5,580 nucleotides of DNA from CAZEDU01 sp964511185 (GTDB lineage: Bacteria > Myxococcota > Myxococcia > Myxococcales > Myxococcaceae), in contig CAZEDU010000197.1 in the NCBI GenBank assembly GCA_964511185.1, positions 1 through 5,580 on the forward strand. Reading direction: 5' to 3'. Position 1 is the first letter of the stretch. The number at the start of each line of letters is the position of its first letter. The notes beneath the pieces are model-generated. The model searched no databases and was not told where the DNA came from. It saw only the letters and a program-made list of their open reading frames with translations. A program made the translations under genes and the position numbers. This document shows, piece by piece, positions 1-5,580 of this stretch.

Positions 1-463
<463 letters not shown>

Positions 464-470
464 GAAGTCG

Positions 471-476
471 CTCCTT
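471..476 (-). promoter_or_regulatory. Shine-Dalgarno of icd
   Basis: On the minus strand AAGGAG is followed by seven bases and then ATG. This is a near-ideal ribosome binding site, and it fixes the icd start at 463. Confidence 0.85.
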
Positions 477-501
477 AGGTCAGTCTTTTCGAGGGCGGCG
501 G

Positions 502-530
502 ATAGTAGGTCGTTGTAGACCCCGCGCCAA
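502..530 (-). promoter_or_regulatory. Candidate sigma-70-type promoter for icd
   Basis: On the minus strand TTGGCG (530-525) is separated by exactly 17 bases from TACTAT (507-502). Each hexamer matches the consensus at 4 of 6 positions. Transcription would start near 495, giving a leader of about 30 bases that carries the strong Shine-Dalgarno. The -35 box overlaps the spacer of the candidate divergent promoter, so the two could interfere with each other. Called by eye only. Confidence 0.45.
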
Positions 531-539
531 CGGTATAGT
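513..539 (+). promoter_or_regulatory. Candidate promoter for the FHA sigma-54 activator gene
   Basis: TATAGT (534-539) is a 5-of-6 match to a -10 box. A weak TTGTAG (513-518) lies 15 bases upstream, which is shorter than the optimal spacing. Initiation near 546 would leave a leader of only about 8-10 bases before the ATG at 555, so this promoter would make a nearly leaderless message. The -10 box is the more convincing half. Confidence 0.3.
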
Positions 540-554
540 GGGGACAGAGGTTTC

Positions 555-1895
555 ATGGGTCAGGCCACCGTTCCGATTGCTCCCAGCAGCGCGCTCGTGC
601 GGCTCGACCGTGGCTCCGGCACGCTCAAGGCGCGCGAGTACAAGCTCACGGTCACCGCCGGACCGGACCAGGGAAAGACCATGTCCTTGTCCGGTATCTG
701 CGTGGTCGGAAGCCACCCGGACGCCGGGCTTCCCCTCACGGATCCGACCGTCAGCCGCTACCACGTCGAGCTCGCGGCCCGCGGCGATGGCGTGCGGGTA
801 CGCGACCTGGAGTCGACCAACGGGACCTTCATCGGCGGCGCCCGGATTCAGGAGGTCATCGTCGAAGAAGAAGCGACGGTGACGCTCGGCAAGACGTCGC
901 TGCGCATCTCGGTCGCCGAGCAGGACCTGGGGGTGCCCGAGCAGCTGAGCTCGTTTGGCGCGGCGATGGGCGCCTCGCCGGCGATGAAGACGTTGTTCGG
1001 GATTCTGGAGCGCGTCGCGCCGTCGGACTCGACGGTCGTGCTCTTGGGCGAGACCGGCACGGGCAAGGAAGTCCTGGCCGAGTCGATTCACCAAGCCTCC
1101 AAGCGCAAGGACAAGCCGTTCGTCGTCGTCGACTGCGGCGCGGTCGCCCCGACGCTGATCGAGAGCGAGCTGTTCGGCCACGTGAAGGGATCGTTCACTG
1201 GCGCGGTGGCGGATCGCTACGGCGCGTTCCTCGAGGCCGATGGCGGGACGGTGTTCCTCGACGAGATCGGTGAGCTGCCGCTCGATCTGCAGCCGAAGCT
1301 CCTGCGCGTGCTCGAAGGTGGAACCGTCAAGCGCGTGGGCGAGGACAAGCCACGGCGGATCAACGTGCGGGTGATCGCGGCGACGCACCGCGATCTGGAG
1401 AAAGAGGTCGAGACCGGGCGCTTCCGCCGCGACCTGTACTTTCGTCTCGCGGTGGTGCTGGTGCAGGTGCCCGCGCTGCGCGACCGGCTGGACGACATCC
1501 CGCTGCTCGCCAAGCACTTCACCCAGCAGATGGGCCGCGGCGACTTCGAACTTCCACGCAACCTGCTGGCCCGCTTCGCCTCGTACCACTGGCCGGGGAA
1601 CGTGCGCGAGCTGCGCAACGTCGTCGAGCGCGCGCTCGCCGGCGCGGAGAGCGACCCGATGCCGCAAGAGGGCACGATGGCGCCGCGGTCGTTGACGCCG
1701 AGCCCTGAGGGAATCGTCGACCTTCCCTTCAAGGAAGCGAAGGAAAAGCTCATCGAAAACTTCACGCGCGAGTACCTGGTGTCGCTCGCGGAGAAGTGCA
1801 ACGGGAACATCTCGCAGATGGCGCGCACCGCCGGCATCGCGCGGAACTACGTGCACCGGCTGGTCGCGAAGTACGGCCTCAAGGCCCACGATTGA
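555..1895 (+). CDS. FHA-domain sigma-54-dependent transcriptional activator (AAA+, Fis-type HTH)
   Basis: This is a 446-residue bacterial enhancer-binding protein that would use ATP hydrolysis to remodel RNA polymerase carrying sigma-54. An N-terminal FHA domain (about 28-120) shows Gly52-Ser53, SRYH (67-70) and STNG (87-90), the loops that bind phosphothreonine. The AAA+ domain (about 133-365) has Walker A GETGTGKE (165-172), an L1 loop reading GSFTGA (212-217) instead of GAFTGA, Walker B GGTVFLDEI (230-238), the RRDLYFRL arginine-finger segment (291-298) and WPGNVREL (346-353). A Fis-type helix-turn-helix ends the protein (about 418-440). All parts are present and full length. The FHA domain implies control by a Ser/Thr kinase partner, as shown for myxobacterial members, rather than by a histidine kinase. 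The ATG at 555 is preceded by AGAGG four bases upstream; the next possible start, GTG at 597, has no ribosome site. The target genes cannot be read from the window. The family assignment is firm; the specific role is unknown. Confidence 0.95.
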   Translation: MGQATVPIAPSSALVRLDRGSGTLKAREYKLTVTAGPDQGKTMSLSGICVVGSHPDAGLPLTDPTVSRYHVELAARGDGVRVRDLESTNGTFIGGARIQEVIVEEEATVTLGKTSLRISVAEQDLGVPEQLSSFGAAMGASPAMKTLFGILERVAPSDSTVVLLGETGTGKEVLAESIHQASKRKDKPFVVVDCGAVAPTLIESELFGHVKGSFTGAVADRYGAFLEADGGTVFLDEIGELPLDLQPKLLRVLEGGTVKRVGEDKPRRINVRVIAATHRDLEKEVETGRFRRDLYFRLAVVLVQVPALRDRLDDIPLLAKHFTQQMGRGDFELPRNLLARFASYHWPGNVRELRNVVERALAGAESDPMPQEGTMAPRSLTPSPEGIVDLPFKEAKEKLIENFTREYLVSLAEKCNGNISQMARTAGIARNYVHRLVAKYGLKAHD

Positions 1896-1902
1896 GGGAA
1901 TT

Positions 1903-2004
1903 GGGGACTGTCCCCAGAGGGGACTGTCCCCGGGTTCTTCGAGGCTTGTTGCCAAGCTCGGCGCTCGAAACAGACGGGGACAGTCCCTTTCAGGGACAGT
2001 CCCC
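1903..2004. repeat. 102-bp compound inverted repeat made of four GGGGACTGTCCCC-type palindromes (REPIN/MITE-like)
   Basis: Two perfect copies of the palindrome GGGGACTGTCCCC lie at 1903-1915 and 1919-1931. Two inverted near-copies lie at 1976-1987 and 1993-2004, with the complementary central base. Each pair has a 16-bp centre-to-centre spacing. The left arm (1903-1943) and the reverse complement of the right arm (2004-1964) are both 41 bases and match at 33 positions by my count, ending in TTCGAG/CTCGAA. The 20-base centre contains a further small hairpin, GCTTG-TTGC-CAAGC (1944-1957). The element starts 7 bases after the regulator stop and ends 4 bases before the stop of the convergent esterase gene. 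Paired arms around a short centre are typical of REPINs and small palindromic mobile elements moved by RAYT transposases, but no such gene is in the window. It could also act as a bidirectional transcript end or mRNA stabiliser; neither side has a clear U tract. Confidence 0.8.
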
Positions 2005-2008
2005 TCCA

Positions 2009-3889
2009 TCATTCCTTTGCGTGCAGATGGCGGGCGTGCCAGGCGACGTGCTCTGGCAGCACCGAGAGCCAGTGACCCCAGCCGTGGTCCCCGGGTGACT
2101 CCTTGAGCACCGCGGTGGAGCCGAGCGCCTCGAGCATCTTCTTGAGCGCGCGGCTCGCAGGCGCCCAGCGGTCTTGGCTGCCCACCGTCAGGAGCAACGG
2201 CAGCTCGCGCGCGACCTCGGCGCGCGCCTCGACCAAGTGGAGCGCGGAGCTCCGCTCCCAGAGCGCGCTGTTCTCTTCGTACGGCCCCAGCCGCTCGACG
2301 AGCGCCGGCCGGTTCGCCGCCTCGGACAGATCGACCGCGCCGCTCATCGAGCTGACGGACACGAACGTCCCCGGGTACTTGAGCGCGAGCACGATCGCCC
2401 CGTTGCCGCCCATCGAGATGCCGCCGATCGACCGGCGCTCCGTCACCGGGAGGTGCTTCTCGACGTGGGGCAGCAGCTCCTTCATCAGGTAGCTCTCGAG
2501 CTTGGCGCCTTCCACCTTCGGGCTGTCGACGTACCAGCCGTCGGTGTCGCCGTCGGGCGCGACGATGACGAGCTGCTCCTTGGCCGCCAGGCGACGCACG
2601 AGGTCGTGACCCTTCTCGGAAAAATCGGTCCACGACCCGCCCGCCCCGTGAAGCAGATAGAGCACCGGGAGCTGCGCTTCGCCGCGAAACGCCGCGTGCG
2701 GCATGAATGCCAAAAAGCTCGTCGTCTTCCCCCGCACGCTCGAAAGAAGATCGCGCCGTACGGCGACCGCGAGCTGCTCGTCCTTCGGAACCAGATCGAA
2801 CAGCCGCTCGAGCCGCCACGCCAGCTTCTCGGCCACGAACGACGCGCCGACGCGCCCGTAGTGCACGCCATCCGCCAGGTACATGGGGCCGGTCTTGCCG
2901 GCGTGCGTGATGGTCTCGCGTACCGCGCCGTTGGCGTCCTCGGCGATGTCCCACGTCGCGATGTAGACCGCGCCCGCGTCTTCGGTCGCGCGCTGCGTGA
3001 CCGCGTTGACGCGCTCGAGCCGCTGCGAGTGCTTCTTGTGCTTGGTGATGGGCATGCCGAGCATGACCACCTTCGCGCCCGCCTTCTGCGCGATCTGGAT
3101 CATCTCCTGCACCCTGCGGGTGTACTCCTCGGACCACGCGTCGGTGCCGAGCTGCGCCAGCGTGCCGTCGGCCAAGCGCAGCGGCTGCCCATCGTTCCCG
3201 CCGAACTGACCGATCACCAGGTTGGGGCGAAACGCCTCGACGAGCTGCGGGAGCTGCTTGCCCCAATCGAACTCGTCGGGCCGCGCGAGCCCGGTGCCCA
3301 GCTTGCCGAAGCGGTGGCTGACGACGTTCTGGTACTGCTCGAGCCGTCGCTCCAGCTCCGCCCCCAGGTAGTACTGCATCGACGAAGCGCCGACGAGCAG
3401 CACGCGGAGCTGCTTGCCCTGGCCGACCTGAGTCCCCGCATCGCCCCCCGGCGTCGGCCGTCCGGTCTGCGCCTCGACGTCGCCCTGGGCCCAGGCCACG
3501 TCGCCCACCAAGTCGCGCTGCTTGAGCGGCGCCAGGCCATCGGCGATCGCGTCGTGCAGGCGCGCGGGCCCGAGGAACTTCGCGACCGCGTAGAAGCCGT
3601 CGGCCACCGCGACGAGCACCCTGCTCGACGAGAGCGATTCGCTGTGAACCACCATGCCGCGCAGGTCGCGCGCGGCGTACACCGTGAGCGACAGCAAGAT
3701 CGCCCACAGCGCCACAATCACGAAGCGCGGCGATTCCCCTTCGTCGGGGATCTTGTGGAGCGCGCTCGGCCCCACCATGCCCAGCGGCAGCCCGTCGGGG
3801 TCGAATTCAGCGATGACCGTGCCTTCAGGGTCGAACCACCACTCCTTGCGGCTCTTCGTCCGGACGGTCGGTTTACGTGGAGGGCGCAT
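2009..3889 (-). CDS. Membrane-anchored fusion of an SGNH-hydrolase-like domain (DUF459/AlgJ-type) and an esterase-D-type alpha/beta hydrolase
   Basis: This 626-residue protein has two unrelated serine-hydrolase folds. Residues 1-55 are polar and probably cytoplasmic; 56-72 form one transmembrane anchor, placing the rest in the periplasm. A linker rich in Gly, Pro and Gln (about 132-159) leads to an SGNH domain (about 160-365): block I LLVGASSMQ (164-172, likely nucleophile Ser169), block III GGND (230-233) and block V DGVH (340-343, catalytic Asp340 and His343). The C-terminal part (about 370-626) is an esterase-D/antigen-85-type hydrolase: HGAGGS (414-419, oxyanion region), GDTDGWYVDS (447-456), nucleophile elbow GGISMGG (489-495, Ser492), probable acid Asp573 in GSQD, and PGDHGWGHW (599-607, probable His602). 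SGNH partners of MBOAT proteins usually transfer acyl groups to envelope polymers; the added esterase is unusual. The ATG lies 3 bases after the MBOAT stop with no visible Shine-Dalgarno, suggesting translational coupling. The domains are well supported; substrates are unknown. Confidence 0.9.
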   Translation of the reverse strand: MRPPRKPTVRTKSRKEWWFDPEGTVIAEFDPDGLPLGMVGPSALHKIPDEGESPRFVIVALWAILLSLTVYAARDLRGMVVHSESLSSSRVLVAVADGFYAVAKFLGPARLHDAIADGLAPLKQRDLVGDVAWAQGDVEAQTGRPTPGGDAGTQVGQGKQLRVLLVGASSMQYYLGAELERRLEQYQNVVSHRFGKLGTGLARPDEFDWGKQLPQLVEAFRPNLVIGQFGGNDGQPLRLADGTLAQLGTDAWSEEYTRRVQEMIQIAQKAGAKVVMLGMPITKHKKHSQRLERVNAVTQRATEDAGAVYIATWDIAEDANGAVRETITHAGKTGPMYLADGVHYGRVGASFVAEKLAWRLERLFDLVPKDEQLAVAVRRDLLSSVRGKTTSFLAFMPHAAFRGEAQLPVLYLLHGAGGSWTDFSEKGHDLVRRLAAKEQLVIVAPDGDTDGWYVDSPKVEGAKLESYLMKELLPHVEKHLPVTERRSIGGISMGGNGAIVLALKYPGTFVSVSSMSGAVDLSEAANRPALVERLGPYEENSALWERSSALHLVEARAEVARELPLLLTVGSQDRWAPASRALKKMLEALGSTAVLKESPGDHGWGHWLSVLPEHVAWHARHLHAKE

Positions 3890-3892
3890 GTG

Positions 3893-5317
3893 TCAGAACT
3901 GGAAGTAGATGAACGGGGCGACATCGCCCGGCTGCAACGCCAACACCGCTACCCCGATGGCGCCCCAGAATACCGGGGTGAGCCGTCGAGGAATTCTTTC
4001 GTGAACCCAGATGAAGCCCTTGCGCAGGCGCCGGCCGGCGAAGTTGAGCGAGAAGCCGATCACCGACGCGAGGAGCACCAGCCGATCGACGCCCTGCCCC
4101 ACCGACTCGAACGACGCCGCCTGCGCGATGAAGCTGCCCGCGGTCTCCAGGTCGGGCGCCTTGAAGGTGATGCGGCTGAACACCACGACGTGGAACGTCA
4201 CCGCCCACCCCAGGAAGCGGTACCAGGCGGGCTCCCGGCCGATGAGCCCGTAGGCGCGTCGCGTGTCGCGCAGGATCTTGTGGAGCGCCAGGACCACGCC
4301 ATGAAAGAAGCCCCACAGCACGTAGCCCCAGCTCGCGCCGTGCCAGAGCCCGCACGCGGTGAAGGTGACGATCAGGTTGAAGCAGGTCCGCGGCAGCGAG
4401 TGCTTCGAGCCGCCGAGCGGGAAGAACAGGTAGTCGCGCAGCCAGGACGAGAAGGTCGCGTGCCAACGGCGCCAGAAAACACCGGGGTCGGTCGCGGCGT
4501 ACGGCGAGTTGAAGTTCTCCGGCAGCCGGTACCCGAGCAGCAGCGCGACGCCGCGCGCGAGATCGGTGTAGCCGCTGAAGTCGCAGTAGAGCTGAATGCT
4601 GTACGCGTACGCCGCGATGATCAGGGTGCCGCTCGAGTAGTTCTCGGGCGCGAGGAACGCGTCGTCGACGAGCCGCGCGCCCAAGACGGTCGCGAGGATC
4701 GCCTTCTTGAACAGGCCCGAGGCCAACAGCGAGATCGCCCGGGGCAGATCCGCCACCTTCTCCGGAGGCCCCTTCGCGATCTGCGGCAGCAGATCCCGCG
4801 ATCGGCAGATGGGGCCGGCGAGCAGCTTCGGGAAGAAGGCGATGAACAACAGAAAATCGAGCAGGCTCGCCGCCCGCACGCCGCGGCCTCGGTAGAGGTC
4901 GATGACGTAGGCGAGCCCTTGGAAGGTGAAGAACGAGATGCCGATGGGCATCGCGAGCTCGAGCAGCGGCAGGTGCGACTGAAGCCCGAGGAAGCTGGCC
5001 GCCTCGCTCACGGTCTGCTGCAGGAAGCCGTAGTACTTGAACAGCCCGAGCAGCCCGAGGTTGATGGCGATGGCCGCGAAGAGCGACAGCCTCGCGTGCA
5101 GCCGCCGGCGCGTGCGGCGAATCGCCTCTCCGAGCGCCCAGTTCGCGACCGAGGAGAGAAAGAGGAGCCCGATGAGCCCCACGTCGAGCCGGGCGAAGAA
5201 GAAGTAGCTCGCCGCCAGGAGGAACAGCTTGTGCCAGAGCAGCCGCCGGCGAAGCGCCCACGCGGCGGTCAGCGTGGCGGCGAAGAAGTAGGCGAAGGTG
5301 ACGGTGGTGAAGTGCAC
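3893..5317 (-). CDS. MBOAT family membrane-bound O-acyltransferase (AlgI/DltB-like)
   Basis: This is a 474-residue polytopic inner-membrane protein of the AlgI type, full length for a family of roughly 460-520 residues. Such proteins take acyl groups from a cytoplasmic donor and pass them to periplasmic partners that acylate alginate, cellulose, teichoic acid or peptidoglycan. Family signatures are in order: GISFFTFQ (126-133), FFPKLLAGPI (161-170), CDFSGYTDLARG (245-256), LPENFNSPY (265-273), FWRRWH (281-286), YLFFPLGG (296-303) and WHGASWG (325-331) with the presumed catalytic His326. The C-terminus FIYFQF (469-474) is also typical. The start is GTG at 5317-5315; an in-frame TAA two codons upstream (5323-5321) excludes a longer protein, and the N-terminus HFTTVTFAYFF matches the usual start of the family. 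The Shine-Dalgarno is poor: AAGG lies only one base from the GTG. The preceding VTT gene ends 19 bases upstream and the SGNH-esterase gene follows after 3 bases, so an operon is likely. The acceptor is unknown. Confidence 0.95.
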   Translation of the reverse strand: MHFTTVTFAYFFAATLTAAWALRRRLLWHKLFLLAASYFFFARLDVGLIGLLFLSSVANWALGEAIRRTRRRLHARLSLFAAIAINLGLLGLFKYYGFLQQTVSEAASFLGLQSHLPLLELAMPIGISFFTFQGLAYVIDLYRGRGVRAASLLDFLLFIAFFPKLLAGPICRSRDLLPQIAKGPPEKVADLPRAISLLASGLFKKAILATVLGARLVDDAFLAPENYSSGTLIIAAYAYSIQLYCDFSGYTDLARGVALLLGYRLPENFNSPYAATDPGVFWRRWHATFSSWLRDYLFFPLGGSKHSLPRTCFNLIVTFTACGLWHGASWGYVLWGFFHGVVLALHKILRDTRRAYGLIGREPAWYRFLGWAVTFHVVVFSRITFKAPDLETAGSFIAQAASFESVGQGVDRLVLLASVIGFSLNFAGRRLRKGFIWVHERIPRRLTPVFWGAIGVAVLALQPGDVAPFIYFQF

Positions 5318-5336
5318 GCCTTAGGCGCCCATCCTG

Positions 5337-5580
5337 TCATCCATCGGAGCCCGAACGTAACCCCATCGACCGCCGGCGAAGCCACAGCCGCGCGCCCAGG
5401 ATGAGCGCGAGGATGGCCCCCGCGACGGCGATTCTCGCCCACCACCCGTCGCCGCGCGCGTCCAGCGCGCCCTCGACGATCGCCGCGGCGAAGTACGTGT
5501 GCAACAGGAGCATGGGCGTCGTCGCGATCAACGTGCCGAGCGCGAAGTCGCGCCAGCGCATGCCCGAGACGCCCGCCGCC
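5337..5580 (-). CDS. C-terminal end of a VTT-domain (TVP38/TMEM64/DedA-like) membrane protein (gene runs off the right edge)
   Basis: The reading frame is open to the right edge, so this is the 3' end of a larger gene. About 80 residues are visible. They begin AAGVSGMRWRDFALGTL, which resembles the conserved C-terminal stretch of VTT/SNARE-associated family proteins (an aGxSxxRxRDFxLGT pattern before a proline-containing membrane segment). Two hydrophobic segments follow, one around LGTLIATTPMLLLHTYFAAAI and one around IAVAGAILALILGARLWL, then a basic tail RRRS and the stop TGA at 5339-5337. The internal ATG at 5561 is probably Met within the motif and not a start, because the motif continues upstream of it. 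VTT proteins are linked to lipid or undecaprenyl-phosphate flipping across membranes; that role here is inferred. It lies 19 bases upstream of the MBOAT gene on the same strand, consistent with an envelope operon. The family call rests on a short fragment. Confidence 0.65.
   Translation of the reverse strand, partial: AAGVSGMRWRDFALGTLIATTPMLLLHTYFAAAIVEGALDARGDGWWARIAVAGAILALILGARLWLRRRSMGLRSGSDG

Noticed and set aside
513..530. Possible sigma-54 promoter for icd on the minus strand (TTGGCGCG followed by TACA)
   Set aside because: The -24 half looks good, but the essential GC of the -12 element is AC and TTGC is not matched. The sigma-70 reading with a 17-base spacer explains the same bases better.
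1903..2004. Repeats considered as a CRISPR array
   Set aside because: The units are 12-13 bp palindromes, and the gaps within each pair are only 3-5 bases. There are no spacers of even length and no cas genes.
1993..2020. Right arm considered as a standard intrinsic terminator
   Set aside because: The stem is strong but no run of T follows it on either strand, so it is not called a separate terminator. A role in ending both convergent transcripts remains possible.
2087..2096. GTCCCCGGGT resembling part of the palindromic element, also seen near 2368
   Set aside because: Both lie inside the esterase coding region and encode conserved Pro-Gly motif residues, so codon choice explains them.
480..3707. 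Very long open frame on the minus strand spanning the regulator and part of the fusion gene
   Set aside because: It is antisense to the FHA activator and out of frame with the SGNH-esterase gene. Its translation is dominated by Arg/Ala/Gly with no domain, as expected for a GC-rich shadow frame.
3873..5261. Alternative minus-strand frame overlapping the MBOAT gene
   Set aside because: It is out of frame with the MBOAT signatures, gives Arg/Ala/Leu-rich sequence, and would run into the start of the next gene.
2174..5404. Very long open frame on the plus strand opposite the fusion and MBOAT genes
   Set aside because: It lies entirely antisense to two well-supported genes, and its predicted protein is low-complexity Arg/Glu/Ala with no motif. 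It is a codon-bias artefact.

Overview
The window is GC-rich, gene-dense bacterial DNA with strong third-position G/C bias. It carries a forkhead-associated (FHA) domain fused to a sigma-54 activator, a protein architecture greatly expanded in myxobacteria. Together with the GC content and the envelope genes, this suggests Myxococcota or a related former deltaproteobacterial lineage. That placement is an inference, since no rRNA or other marker is present.

Layout from left to right. (a) The 5' third of an NADP-type isocitrate dehydrogenase gene (icd) runs leftward off the window from a start at 463. (b) A 91-bp divergent intergenic region holds plausible, interleaved sigma-70-type promoters for icd and for the next gene. 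(c) Positions 555-1895 encode a complete FHA / AAA+ / Fis-type-HTH sigma-54 enhancer-binding protein. (d) The 113-bp gap between convergent genes is almost entirely filled by a 102-bp inverted-repeat element (1903-2004). It is built from four copies of a 12-13 bp palindrome based on GGGGACTGTCCCC and resembles a REPIN or small non-autonomous mobile element. (e) Three leftward genes form a probable operon, read from right to left: the 3' end of a VTT (TVP38/TMEM64/DedA-like) membrane protein, a complete AlgI-like MBOAT acyltransferase, and a 626-residue membrane-anchored protein joining an SGNH-hydrolase-like domain to an esterase-D-type alpha/beta hydrolase.

Functionally, the leftward cluster looks like an envelope acyl-modification module. 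In alginate, cellulose and peptidoglycan O-acetylation systems, an MBOAT protein passes acyl groups across the inner membrane and an SGNH/AlgJ/AlgX-like periplasmic partner transfers them to the polymer. Here that SGNH partner is covalently fused to a second, apparently intact serine esterase, so one anchored polypeptide might both add and remove (or transfer twice) acyl groups. This fusion and the palindromic element are the two most interesting items. The acceptor polymer cannot be told from this window, and no polysaccharide synthase or export gene is visible.

The regulator and icd are convergent with, or divergent from, the envelope operon, and nothing in the sequence ties them to it. No rRNA, tRNA, CRISPR array, transposase or integrase gene was seen, and no gene-free stretch exceeds about 115 bases.
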